From Pseudomonadota bacterium (lineage in GTDB: Bacteria > Pseudomonadota > Alphaproteobacteria > Sphingomonadales > SMXR01), in contig JACZSK010000008.1 of the NCBI GenBank assembly GCA_022574255.1, positions 1 to 58,526 of the forward strand: DNA of 58,526 bases. Direction: 5' to 3'. Shown here piece by piece: positions 38,233 to 47,832 of the stretch. Positions within the stretch are counted from its first letter, which is position 1. Each line of letters begins with the position of its first letter. The translations under genes were made by a program, and so were the position numbers. The notes under the pieces are model-generated. The model worked only from the letters and a program-made list of their open reading frames with translations, was not told where the DNA came from and made no database searches.

Positions 38233-39129
38233 GTGGAATATGAGGAATATCTGACGCAAGCCATGACCACCATGGCCGAGGCTGTGGAGCGTCAGCTCAG
38301 AGACCTTTTGCCCGTTCCCAAGGGCCCCGAGGGACGGCTGGTTGAAGCCATGCGTTATTCCATGTTTGCGGGCGGAAAGCGGCTCAGGCCCTTTCTGGTG
38401 GTCACCAGCGCCGACCTGTTTGGTGTTGATAAAAAGTACTCGTTGCGGGTGGCGGCGGCCATAGAATGTGTCCATTGCTACTCGCTGATCCACGATGACC
38501 TGCCGGCGATGGACGACGACGACAAGCGGCGCGGCCAATCCACCTGCCACAAGAAATATGACGAGGCGACCGCCATTCTGGCGGGCGACGCCCTGATGAC
38601 GCTGGCCTTTGAAATTCTTGCCGACCCCGCCACGCACCCGGACGCTTTGGTGCGCAGCAGCCTGATCCGCGCGCTGGCCGGCGCGTCGGGGGTGCATGGC
38701 ATGGTCGGCGGCCAGATGATTGACCTGGCCTCCGAGAACGAAGAGCTGGACATGGGCGAGATCACCCGCCTGCAGCAATTGAAAACGGGCGCGCTCATTT
38801 GCTTCTCGGTGGAAGCCGGGGGGATTCTCGGCAAGGCCAGTGAGCATATGAGGCATTTATTGCATGGCTACGCCCGGGATCTGGGACTGGCATTCCAGAT
38901 TGCGGATGACCTGCTGGATTACGGCGGCGACCCCGAGGAAGTGGGCAAGGCCACTGGCAAGGACGCGGGGCGGGGCAAGGCGACCTTTGTCTCCTTGATG
39001 GGCCCCGAGCGCGCGCGCCGGCAGGCCGATATCCTGGCCGACCAGGCGATCGAGCATCTTCGTGAATTTGGCGACAAGGCGATCCTGCTGAAAGGCCTGG
39101 CCCGCTTCGTTGTTGACCGCCGCAAGTAG
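38233..39129 (+). CDS. ispA: Polyprenyl (farnesyl) diphosphate synthase
   Basis: GGKRLRPFL, ALIHDDLPAMDDDDKRRGQ-type FARM, LAFQIADDLLD SARM. Confidence 0.95.
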   Translation: MEYEEYLTQAMTTMAEAVERQLRDLLPVPKGPEGRLVEAMRYSMFAGGKRLRPFLVVTSADLFGVDKKYSLRVAAAIECVHCYSLIHDDLPAMDDDDKRRGQSTCHKKYDEATAILAGDALMTLAFEILADPATHPDALVRSSLIRALAGASGVHGMVGGQMIDLASENEELDMGEITRLQQLKTGALICFSVEAGGILGKASEHMRHLLHGYARDLGLAFQIADDLLDYGGDPEEVGKATGKDAGRGKATFVSLMGPERARRQADILADQAIEHLREFGDKAILLKGLARFVVDRRK

Positions 39130-39150
39130 AAGCAGAGCACGAGCCGAGAC

Positions 39151-39915
39151 ATGGCACAATCAGGCAAAGTCCGCGCCGATGTGGCGCTGGTCGAGCGCGG
39201 GCTGGCGGAAAGCCGGACCCGGGCGCAGGCGCTTATCATGGCTGGCGCGGTCTATAGTGGCGAACAGCGGGTTGCCAAGGCCGGCGACAAGGTGGCCAGC
39301 GATATGCCGCTGGAAGTGCGCGGCAAGGACCATCCCTGGGCCAGCCGTGGCGGCATCAAGCTGGCGCATGGATTGCAGGAATTCGCCATTTCAGCCAAAG
39401 ACCGTGTGGTGCTGGATATCGGCGCTTCAACGGGGGGGTTTACCGATGTGGCGCTGCATGGGGGGGCAGCAAGGGTCTATGCGGTGGACGTTGGCCACGG
39501 CCAGCTTGCCTGGAAATTGCGCAACGACGAGCGCGTTGTGGTGCTGGAGCGCCTGAACGCCCGGCATCTGACGGCGGCGGAGATTCCCGAAGCCCCGGAC
39601 CTGATCGTCTGTGACGCCAGTTTCATTTCGCTGACCACCATCCTGCCCGCCGCGCTGGCCCTGGCGGCCCCCGGCGCTGACCTGGTGGCGTTGATCAAAC
39701 CGCAATTCGAGGTCGGCAAGGGAAAGGTGGGGAAGGGCGGTATTGTTCGCGACCCGGCCCTGCACAAGGAAGTCTGCGACAAGATTGAAGCCTGGCTGGA
39801 GGCGTCGCCGGGATGGCAAGTGCTGGGCATTACCCAAAGCCCCATCAAAGGCCCCGGCGGCAATATCGAATTCCTCATTGGAGCCCACTTCAATGGGGGG
39901 CATTCCAATGGATGA
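39151..39915 (+). CDS. tlyA: TlyA family rRNA 2'-O-methyltransferase / hemolysin-like
   Basis: S4-like N-term RADVALVERGLAESRTRAQALIMAGAVY; HPWASRGGIKLAHGL; VLDIGASTGGFTDVAL. Confidence 0.95.
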   Translation: MAQSGKVRADVALVERGLAESRTRAQALIMAGAVYSGEQRVAKAGDKVASDMPLEVRGKDHPWASRGGIKLAHGLQEFAISAKDRVVLDIGASTGGFTDVALHGGAARVYAVDVGHGQLAWKLRNDERVVVLERLNARHLTAAEIPEAPDLIVCDASFISLTTILPAALALAAPGADLVALIKPQFEVGKGKVGKGGIVRDPALHKEVCDKIEAWLEASPGWQVLGITQSPIKGPGGNIEFLIGAHFNGGHSNG

Positions 39916-41221
39916 GGGGGGGCCGGTCCCGCAGTACCTGACCATTGCCTCCATCGGCGCGCGCGGCGACGGCATTGCCGAGACCCCCGAGGGCCTTGTT
40001 TATGTGCCTTTCAGCGCCCCCGGCGATGTGGTTCAGGCGCTGGTCGAGCGCTCGGGCAAGGACTCCTTCAAGGACAGGAACAAGGGGGCGCTGAGGGCTG
40101 AAGTGCTGGAAATTATCGAGTTGAGTCCCCAGCGCCAGCAGCCCGCTTGTGTGCATTTCGGCAAATGCGGCGGCTGCGCCCTGCAGCATCTGGCGCCCGC
40201 GCCCTATGCCGACTGGATAAAGGCGCGGATCACCATGGCGCTGGCGCATCACGGGCTGGAGGGGGCGCCTGTCGGTGAGCCCTTTATAACGCCGCCCGCC
40301 AGCCGCCGCCGCATGGCGCTGAAGGCGCGATGGGGCCAGAAGACAGGCGGTGGCAGGTTGCTGCTGGGCTTCAACGCCCGCGCCAGCCATACCCTGATTG
40401 ATCTGGCGGAATGCCCGGTCAGCAGGCCTGAGCTGGTGGCGTTGTTCGAGCCCCTGCGGGCGCTGCTCGGCGAGATTCTGCCCGTGGAGAACCAGTGCTC
40501 TGTGCATCTGACGGCAACCAGGCCGGGCGTCGCCATGCTGCTGGGCTGGGCGGAGGAGCCCGACCTGGTCTTGCGCGAGAGGCTGGCGGTATTCGCGCGA
40601 GAAGAAAAGCTCGCGGCGTTGTGGCTCGACATCGAAGGCGACCTGGAGCCCATCGTCGAAATGGCCAAGCCGGTGATTGAAGTCAGCGGTGTGGAAATCC
40701 CGCTGCCGCCCGGCGCTTTTGCTCAGGCCACCGCAGAAGGCGAGGCGGCGCTGGTTACCGCCGCCCTTGAGGCCATGGCGGGCGCGGAGCATGTGGCCGA
40801 TCTTTTCGCCGGGATCGGGACATTCACGCTGCCCCTTGCTGGCGCCGCGCGCGTGCATGCGGTGGAGGGCGAGAAACGCCTCCTGGACGCTCTGGTCGCG
40901 GGCGCGAACAATGCCGCGCCGGGCGTGAAGACGGTGACCAGCGAGCACCGCGATCTTTTCCGCCGGCCGCTGACCGCCGAGGAACTGAATCGTTTCGCCG
41001 CCGTATTGTTCGACCCGCCGCGCGCCGGGGCCAAGGCGCAGGTGGCCGAGCTGGCCAACAGCGGAGTGCCGCTGGTAGTGGCGGTCTCCTGCAATCCCAA
41101 CACCTTCGCCCGTGACGCCAGAACGCTCGTTGATGGCGGCTATGAGATTGAGTCTATTCTGCCGGTCGACCAGTTTCTCTGGTCATCCCATGTGGAACTG
41201 CTGGCGGTGTTCAGGCGCTAG
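39908..41221 (+). CDS. TrmA/RumA-family class I SAM-dependent RNA m5U methyltransferase
   Basis: ACVHFGKCGGCALQHL, VADLFAGIGTFTLPLA, LFDPPRAGAKAQV, VVAVSCNPNTFARD. Confidence 0.93.
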   Translation: MDEGGPVPQYLTIASIGARGDGIAETPEGLVYVPFSAPGDVVQALVERSGKDSFKDRNKGALRAEVLEIIELSPQRQQPACVHFGKCGGCALQHLAPAPYADWIKARITMALAHHGLEGAPVGEPFITPPASRRRMALKARWGQKTGGGRLLLGFNARASHTLIDLAECPVSRPELVALFEPLRALLGEILPVENQCSVHLTATRPGVAMLLGWAEEPDLVLRERLAVFAREEKLAALWLDIEGDLEPIVEMAKPVIEVSGVEIPLPPGAFAQATAEGEAALVTAALEAMAGAEHVADLFAGIGTFTLPLAGAARVHAVEGEKRLLDALVAGANNAAPGVKTVTSEHRDLFRRPLTAEELNRFAAVLFDPPRAGAKAQVAELANSGVPLVVAVSCNPNTFARDARTLVDGGYEIESILPVDQFLWSSHVELLAVFRR

Positions 41222-41646
41222 AGCATTTCTGAAAGTTCGCGAACGTCGATCAACAATCGCGCAAAATGATGCCCGCTGTGGGCAGCGAAAAGCGTCCCCG
41301 TCACGCGTATATTTTTATTTGCGAAGCTGAGACAATCAATCCGCTCATTGGCGCAGTTCAGCTGAACATGAGTGATATTCTCCAGTCTTTCTGCATTCAG
41401 CGGATTGTCGCTGTCGCCTCGTACGGATATGGGTGCGGAAAGCGTGATAATGAGCGCCGTTTCAACCTGGTCGGCTTTCGGGTTTTCACCGTATCCCGGA
41501 GGCCCGTAAAATTGCTTCAATTCCAGGTATCCATCCAAGGCAACAATCTCGGGCTCAAATGAAAGCCATGTCGCGTGATTCTCCTGCGCCCTCACCGGCG
41601 CAAAAATCGCGCCCATAAATACCGCCAGAAGAATGTAGAGTCTCAT
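41218..41646 (-). CDS. Hypothetical exported protein
   Basis: 142-aa ORF with signal peptide MRLYILLAVFMGAIFAPVRAQ. Confidence 0.55.
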   Translation of the reverse strand: MRLYILLAVFMGAIFAPVRAQENHATWLSFEPEIVALDGYLELKQFYGPPGYGENPKADQVETALIITLSAPISVRGDSDNPLNAERLENITHVQLNCANERIDCLSFANKNIRVTGTLFAAHSGHHFARLLIDVRELSEML

Positions 41647-41652
41647 AGGCTC

Positions 41653-41763
41653 TTACCTGCGATAGCGAACCATTCCCACCATCCAACCTTCAAACTTCTT
41701 TATGGCGCTTGCAAGGCTTTGAATCTCTGCTCGCGTGAAAGTATCCCCTGGAGCCTGGCCCAT
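41653..41763 (-). CDS. Possible 36-aa small protein upstream of 41646
   Basis: MGQAPGDTFTRAEIQSLASAIKKFEGWMVGMVRYRR*, ending 6 bp before the next ATG on the same strand. Confidence 0.3.
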   Translation of the reverse strand: MGQAPGDTFTRAEIQSLASAIKKFEGWMVGMVRYRR

Positions 41764-41842
41764 GGCGGTTCGTTGACAGGGCCTGTTGCACAGTCATAGT
41801 GCAGGATGTGAAAGAGCCGTGGTTTCAGAGGATTGGCGAGAC

Positions 41843-41986
41843 ATGAATATCGTGATTTATCTCTACGATGGCATGACGGCGCTGGGCGCCGTCGCCCTGG
41901 CTGCTGCCCGCCGCATGGCGTAAAACCGCCGCACAAAAAGCCGAGGCCTTCATGGCGCGAAGGATGGAGCAGCGGAAGGGAAGATA
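41843..41986 (+). pseudogene. Remnant of a DJ-1/PfpI-family gene with probable internal deletion
   Basis: MNIVIYLYDGMTALGAV... resembles the N-terminus of DJ-1/PfpI proteins, then degenerates; downstream frame reads WRKTAAQKAEAFMARRMEQRKGR*. Confidence 0.45.
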
Positions 41987-42029
41987 GCGGTCAGTATTCA
42001 ATCTTCCCGATTAGCAGATTTGTGAGGCT

Positions 42030-42590
42030 TTAACAAAGCCCCATCATCGCTTTGAAGGTCCGCGCATCTGTCGTTGGTGCGCCTTTTCCTTTTGTTCTTA
42101 GAACTCCCCGGATGGACCAAGTTGGCGTTTTGGCGTGTTTTTTGTTCAGTAGCGCTGTTGGGTTCTTCGCGAAAGCAAGCTCAATCAGAAACCTCTCCGC
42201 ATTTGCAATAACGTTCTGATTGTCCGGTCCCTTTTTTACCGGGAGAGGCAGAAAGAACATAACGGGCGTTCCCTTCCACTTGCCAAGACACTCATTGTAC
42301 TGGACAAGCTTTCCTGCAGTAAAAGGTTCGGTCGCTAGGGTTTGCTTCCCAGTTTTGCCTACATAATAGGGGGTGAATCCTCTGCCTACTTTTAGTCCAA
42401 AAACATATATGCCTTTTGCTTTGGCTAAATTCGATATTCCGAATTTGGCGGCGCTATTGGAAGCGTCTTTCCAGAACTCTGTCTTGAGAAGTCCATTCGT
42501 CGCCTGAACTGATTCCGACAATCTCTTGCCGCCACGCGGCATGTGGGATACGGGCAATTTAAAGGGCCCAATTGGTTTGAACTCAATCAT
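42030..42590 (-). CDS. Hypothetical protein with GIY-YIG-like nuclease motif
   Basis: AKGIYVFGLKVGRGFTPYYVGKTGKQTLATEPFTAGKLVQYNECL; visibly lower GC than neighbours. Confidence 0.6.
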   Translation of the reverse strand: MIEFKPIGPFKLPVSHMPRGGKRLSESVQATNGLLKTEFWKDASNSAAKFGISNLAKAKGIYVFGLKVGRGFTPYYVGKTGKQTLATEPFTAGKLVQYNECLGKWKGTPVMFFLPLPVKKGPDNQNVIANAERFLIELAFAKNPTALLNKKHAKTPTWSIRGVLRTKGKGAPTTDARTFKAMMGLC

Positions 42591-42688
42591 ACGCTGTTCT
42601 CCTCTTCGAATATTCTAGGGAAATTAGCATATAGTGAGTTGGAGGCAAAGAGGGCTACCTCATGGGTTGCGCCGCACTCGCCTGCCCC

Positions 42689-43762
42689 CTACCCGCATTG
42701 CGCCTTGTCGAGCAGCAGGTGGTCGGCGAGGACGCAGGCCAGCATGGCCTCGGCCACGGGCGCGGCGCGGATGCCGATGCAGGGGTCGTGGCGGCCCTTG
42801 GTGATGATGTCGGTCTCCTGTCCCTCGCGGTCAATGGTCTGGCGCGGGGTGAGGATCGACGAGGCGGGCTTTACCGCGATGCGTACGACAACCGGTTGCC
42901 CGGTTGAAATGCCGCCCAATATGCCACCGGCATTGTTGGAGAGGAACTTGGGCGCGCCTTTTTTGCCACGGCGAATTTCGTCGGCATTCTCGCTGCCCAG
43001 CAGTTCGGCGACGCCAAATCCGGCGCCGATCTCCACGCCCTTGACCGCATGGATCGACATCATCGCCGAGGCAATATCCTGGTCCAGCTTGGCGTAATGG
43101 GGCGCGCCGAGGCCCACCGGCACGCCTGTCGCTTCTATTTCGACTATCGCCCCAAGGGAGTTGCCGTCGCGCCTGACCTTGTCCAGCGCCGCCGCCCAGC
43201 CCTCGGCGGCCACCGCGTCGGGGCAGGCCAGGGGGTTGCGCGCCACTTCAGCCCAGTTAAAACGCTGGCGGTCAATCTTGTGGTGGCCCATCTGCACCAT
43301 GGCGGCGCGGATGGTCACACCCTTGCCGAGGATTTTGCGCGCTATGGCCCCGGCGGCAACACGCGCGGCGGTCTCACGGGCCGAGGCCCGGCCGCCGCCC
43401 CGATAGTCGCGGATGCCGTATTTGGCGTCATAGGTGATATCGGCGTGGCCGGGGCGGTATTTATCCTTGATCTCGTCGTAGTCCTTCGAGCGCTGGTCCT
43501 CGTTCTTGATGAGGATCGAAATGGGATGGCCGGTGGTCAGCCCCTCGAAGACGCCGGACATGATCTGCGCCCGGTCGGGCTCTTGCCGCTGGCTGGTATG
43601 CTTCGATTGCCCCGGGCGTCTCCTGTCCAGGTATTTCTGGATGTCCTGTTCCTCAAGGGGAATTTTAGGCGGCACGCCGTCGACCACGCAGCCGATGGCC
43701 GGCCCGTGCGACTCGCCCCAGGTGGTGAAGCGAAAGAGTTTTCCAAAATTGTTGTAGGACAT
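42689..43762 (-). CDS. aroC: Chorismate synthase
   Basis: [46 protein letters not shown]. Confidence 0.98.
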   Translation of the reverse strand: MSYNNFGKLFRFTTWGESHGPAIGCVVDGVPPKIPLEEQDIQKYLDRRRPGQSKHTSQRQEPDRAQIMSGVFEGLTTGHPISILIKNEDQRSKDYDEIKDKYRPGHADITYDAKYGIRDYRGGGRASARETAARVAAGAIARKILGKGVTIRAAMVQMGHHKIDRQRFNWAEVARNPLACPDAVAAEGWAAALDKVRRDGNSLGAIVEIEATGVPVGLGAPHYAKLDQDIASAMMSIHAVKGVEIGAGFGVAELLGSENADEIRRGKKGAPKFLSNNAGGILGGISTGQPVVVRIAVKPASSILTPRQTIDREGQETDIITKGRHDPCIGIRAAPVAEAMLACVLADHLLLDKAQCG

Positions 43763-43776
43763 GGCTGGGTGGCCTT

Positions 43777-44589
43777 CTAAACCAGCGAGATATCGGGGGC
43801 GTCTTCCAGCTTCATGCCGATGACGTTATACCCGGAATCCACATGGTGGATTTCGCCGGTCACACCCGACGACAGGTCGCTGAGCAGGTAAAGCCCGGCT
43901 TTGCCCACTTCGTCGATGGTGATGTTACGCCTGAGCGGCGAATTCAGCTCGTTCCATTTCAGGATATAGCGGAAGTCGCCGATGCCCGACGACGCCAGGG
44001 TCTTGATCGGCCCGGCGGAAATGGCGTTCACCCGTATGCCCTGTTTGCCCAGATCCTTGGCCAGATATTTGACGCTGGCCTCCAGCGCCGCCTTGGCCAG
44101 CCCCATGACATTGTAATGAGGGATCACGCGCTGGGCGCCCATGTAGGACAGCGTCAGCATGCTGCCACCTTCGCCCATCAGCTTTTCCGCGCGCCGCGCC
44201 GCCGCCGTGAACGAGTAGCAGGAGATATTCATGGTCATGGCAAAATTTTCCAGCGTGGTGTCGATATAGCGGCCACGCAACTCGTTCTTGTCGGAAAATC
44301 CGATGGCATGAACGAGAAAGTCAAGGCTGCCCCATTCTTTCTCAATGGTTGCAAAGGCGGCGTCCATGGAATCTTCATCGGTGACGTCACAGGGCAGCAC
44401 CAGCGAAGAGCCAACCTCCTCGGCCAGCGGCTTGACGCGTTTTTCCAGCATTTCCCCCTGATAGGTGAAGGCCAGTTCGGCGCCCTGTGCCGATACGGCT
44501 TTGGCAATGCCCCATGCCAGAGACCTGCTGTTTGCAACCCCCATGATGAGGCCGCGTTTTCCCTGCAAAAATGACCCTACGGACGACAT
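43777..44589 (-). CDS. fabI: Enoyl-[acyl-carrier-protein] reductase (NADH)
   Basis: [60 protein letters not shown]. Confidence 0.98.
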   Translation of the reverse strand: MSSVGSFLQGKRGLIMGVANSRSLAWGIAKAVSAQGAELAFTYQGEMLEKRVKPLAEEVGSSLVLPCDVTDEDSMDAAFATIEKEWGSLDFLVHAIGFSDKNELRGRYIDTTLENFAMTMNISCYSFTAAARRAEKLMGEGGSMLTLSYMGAQRVIPHYNVMGLAKAALEASVKYLAKDLGKQGIRVNAISAGPIKTLASSGIGDFRYILKWNELNSPLRRNITIDEVGKAGLYLLSDLSSGVTGEIHHVDSGYNVIGMKLEDAPDISLV

Positions 44590-44653
44590 TAACGCATCCT
44601 GTGCTGCTGTTTCTGATTGTTAACCAGACCCTATAGCAAAATTCCCTTCCGGG

Positions 44654-45570
44654 TCAAAGAGTTGCGGGGGTTTGATCGGCGGACTCGCTGTCCGCGCCAA
44701 TTTCGTGGCTGTAGGCGGCGTTCAGCTCGGCGCCGAGGATGAAACCCATCGACACGACGAAAAAGAAGATCTGCGCCACCAGCACGCCCGCCAGACCGCC
44801 ATAGGTAATATCCAGATTGTCGGCGTATTTCAGGTAAGTGGAAAAGCCGGTTGCCGTGGCAATCCACACCACCAGCGCCAAGAGGGCGCCCGGCGAGTTG
44901 TATCGGCGGGCCATGGCCTTGCGCGGCGGGGAAAGCGCGAAATACATCCCCCAGAGCGCCACGAAAAGGGCGGCGGGGCTGATCAGATAGCGCAGCAGCC
45001 GCCATATTTCGTAAATTCTTGGCGGCACCTCGCCGAGCTCGTTGGCGCCCATGAAATCGCTGACCAGATCCAGCGTCACCGGGCCCAGGATCAGCAGAAG
45101 CATGCCGCTGATGGCCAATGTCGCGGCCAGCATGACAATCACCAGGCTTTCCAGCCGCCGCCGCCACAGCGGAGGCTGCAAATGCTTGCCGAAGGCCAGG
45201 TTGACTGCCGTGCGCGCCGCTTCAACGCCCGATGCCGCGGTCCACAGGGCGAACAGGATCGAGATGGTCAGCACTTTGCCGCTGGTGTTCCTGATGATCC
45301 CGTCTATGGGTTTGCGGACCGTTTCGGTCACTTCGGGCGGCAGCGTCTCGAGAATCAGGACAATCGCATCCTGCCCTGCCTGGGTCTGGCCAAAAAGTCC
45401 CGACAGCGCGACGATAAATATCATGAACGGGAAAAAGGACAGCATGCCGAGAAAGGCCATGTTGCCCGCATGGGCCGGGCCGTCATTATCGAGAAAGCCG
45501 TTGAAGGCCTCAAGCAGCCGTCCCAGGTGATGTTTCAGCGTCGACAGTGGTTTTCCCCCGGTGGCCTCAC
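44654..45570 (-). CDS. YihY/BrkB family membrane protein; 5' part probably frameshifted at a C5/G5 run (45555..45559)
   Basis: MAFLGMLSFFPFMIFIVALSG...; in-frame coding-like sequence upstream (KPLSTLKHHLGRLLEAFNGFLDNDGPAHAGN) but no in-frame start; GTG at 45570 overlaps the dnaJ-like stop as GTGA. Confidence 0.8.
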
Positions 45571-46580
45571 TTTACGCCGAATTTGGCGCGGACCGAATAT
45601 TCATGGTTTTTGCGCCATTTGCTGATCGCTTTTTCCAGGTCCGGGTCGGATTTTTCCGGCAGCGCTATCTTGAGAATGACGATCTGATCGCCATGTTTCC
45701 TGCCGCTTTTCAGGCCCTTGCCCTTCAGCCGCAATCTCTTGCCCGATGATGAGCCTTTAGGCACCTTCATGGCTACCGCGCCGGAGACCGTCGGCACCTG
45801 AATTTTTGCTCCCAGCACCGCCTCGTCCACCGTAATCGGCAACTCCAGCAGGATATCGTTGCCCTCAAGCCTGAAAAAGCTGTGCGGTTTTACGGTGATC
45901 TTGATCAGCGCGTCACCGGGCCGCCCCCCGGCCATGCCCCGCGGCCCCTGGCCGGCGAGGCGGATTTGCTGACCGTCCTTGACCCCTTCCGGGATTTTCA
46001 CGTTCAGCGTTTTGCCGGTCTGCAATGTCACCTGGCGGGTGACGCCGCGGGCGGCATCGAGAAAGGGCACGGTGAGCTTGTAAACGGCGTCCTGGCCCTT
46101 GAGTGGCGAACTGCCCGAACGACGTTGACCCGCGCCGGGGCGGCCGCCACGGGCCCCGCGCGCCCTGCCGAAACCAAACAGGTCGGCGAAAATATCCTCG
46201 GCGCTGCCAGAGAAATCGAAGCCTGCGGGGCCACCTCCGCCGGCGCGCCCGCGTCCACCGCCGAAGCCGCGCACACCGCCGCCGAAATTGCGCAGGATTT
46301 CCTCGAAAACCTCGGATTGCTTGGCATCGGCCCCGGCACCGGCGAAGGGATTGCGGATTGCGCCCGAGGCGTCGATATCACCCCGGTCATAGCGTGCGCG
46401 CTGTTCCTTGTCGCCGATAATGGCGTAGGCCGCGGATACTTCCTTGAAGCGCTCGGCGATTGTCTCGTTGCCCATATTGGCGTCCGGGTGCAGCTTCTTG
46501 GCCAGCTTGCGGTAGGCTTTTTTAACCTCCGTCACGCCGGCCGACCTGGACACACCAAGAATCTGGTAAAGGTCTTTCAT
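45567..46580 (-). CDS. DnaJ-family chaperone (CbpA-like, J domain + C-terminal domain)
   Basis: KDLYQILGVSRSAGVTEVKKAYRKLAKKLHPDANMGN, HPD motif present, DnaJ_C. Confidence 0.93.
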   Translation of the reverse strand: MKDLYQILGVSRSAGVTEVKKAYRKLAKKLHPDANMGNETIAERFKEVSAAYAIIGDKEQRARYDRGDIDASGAIRNPFAGAGADAKQSEVFEEILRNFGGGVRGFGGGRGRAGGGGPAGFDFSGSAEDIFADLFGFGRARGARGGRPGAGQRRSGSSPLKGQDAVYKLTVPFLDAARGVTRQVTLQTGKTLNVKIPEGVKDGQQIRLAGQGPRGMAGGRPGDALIKITVKPHSFFRLEGNDILLELPITVDEAVLGAKIQVPTVSGAVAMKVPKGSSSGKRLRLKGKGLKSGRKHGDQIVILKIALPEKSDPDLEKAISKWRKNHEYSVRAKFGVK

Positions 46581-46599
46581 ACTGATGTGCCGAACGCGG

Positions 46600-47070
46600 T
46601 CAGCGGCTTTGCACCACTTTCCAGCTGCCGTCGGGCTGGCGGCAGGCTGTTCCATAGGCTTCAACGGTCTCGCCGCCGATGGTGACGGTCTGCTGGTATT
46701 CCCGGCAATGTTGTCCGCTGTCCTCCCGGTAGGCGGCCTGGGGCGTCACCGTGCCGGAGTAGCCGCTGTCTGGATTAACCCAGCTCGAGGTCACGCCGCT
46801 TTCGGAATATTCCAGAGAATTCTGGGTGCTCGCCCGCATTGCGTCGCGGTCGCGCTGGTCCATGGATTTGCCGATTTCGCTGCCCGCCCAGGCGCCAGCA
46901 AGAGCACCCAGCGCGATGGCAATGCCTTTATGGTCGCCACCAGAAAAGGCGGCGCCGAGAAGACCGCCGCCGACTGCGCCCAGCAACGTGCCTGCCTGCT
47001 GGTTTTCGCCCTGACACGCGGTCAGCGAGACCGCGAGAAGCGGTGCGATAAGGACTTTCCTGTGCCACAT
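46600..47070 (-). CDS. Glycine-zipper / RT0821-Lpp0805 type surface protein
   Basis: Signal/lipobox SLTACQG; AGTLLGAVGGGLLGAAFSGGDHKGIAIALGALAGAWAGSEIG. Confidence 0.75.
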   Translation of the reverse strand: MWHRKVLIAPLLAVSLTACQGENQQAGTLLGAVGGGLLGAAFSGGDHKGIAIALGALAGAWAGSEIGKSMDQRDRDAMRASTQNSLEYSESGVTSSWVNPDSGYSGTVTPQAAYREDSGQHCREYQQTVTIGGETVEAYGTACRQPDGSWKVVQSR

Positions 47071-47214
47071 GACGCATGTTCTCCTGGATACCTGGTGAAT
47101 ACCTGCCAGCGAAGCCGGTTCGCTGTCCAGACCCTATCCTGCCGGATCAATTCGAGTTATACCGTTTTTCCCGACCCTGGGGGAAAGAATAGTGTCAGCT
47201 GCGTTGGAGCTCAT

Positions 47215-47808
47215 ATGAAGTCTGTTGACCCGGAAGTTCCGTTCGACCGCTTTGGCCGCTGGTATGCCCAGGCCAAAACGCAGGAAGACAAGAACCCGAA
47301 TGCCATGGCGCTGGCTTCCGTCGGCCCCGATGGCGCGCCGTCTGTGCGCATGGTGCTGTTGAAGGGGTGGGACGCCAGCGGATTTGTTTTCTACACCAAC
47401 CTGAACAGCCGCAAGGGCCGGGAACTGGCCGAAAACCCCGAGGCGGCGCTGGTTTTTTACTGGCGCAACATGGACCGGCAGGTTCGCATCGACGGTCGGG
47501 TGGCGCAGGTTTCCGACCAGGAGGCCGATGAATATTTCGCCACGCGCGGCCGCGACAGCCAGATCGGCGCCTGGGCGTCCGATCAATCAGCGGTGATGGA
47601 GGGTCGTTTCCGGCTGGAGAAAAATGTTATCAAGTTCGCCGCCAGGTTTGGCATTGGCACCGTGCCGCGGCCACCACACTGGTCGGGCTTTCGCCTGACG
47701 CCACGATCCATCGAGTTTTGGCGGCAGGGAAGCTTTCGCCTGCACAGGCGGGATCTGTATAGCCGGCAGGACGAAGGCGGCTGGAATTTGGAAACGTTGT
47801 TCCCCTGA
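47215..47808 (+). CDS. pdxH: Pyridoxamine 5'-phosphate oxidase
   Basis: PNAMALASVGPDGAPSVRMVLLKGWDASGFVFYTNLNSRKGREL, RLHRRDLY. Confidence 0.97.
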   Translation: MKSVDPEVPFDRFGRWYAQAKTQEDKNPNAMALASVGPDGAPSVRMVLLKGWDASGFVFYTNLNSRKGRELAENPEAALVFYWRNMDRQVRIDGRVAQVSDQEADEYFATRGRDSQIGAWASDQSAVMEGRFRLEKNVIKFAARFGIGTVPRPPHWSGFRLTPRSIEFWRQGSFRLHRRDLYSRQDEGGWNLETLFP

Positions 47809-47832
47809 CCAATGCCGGGGTAAGATAAGCAA

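Noticed and set aside
46585-47214. Upstream part of the 407-aa plus ORF ending in pdxH
   Set aside because: Antisense to the glycine-zipper protein; pdxH homology begins at M47215.
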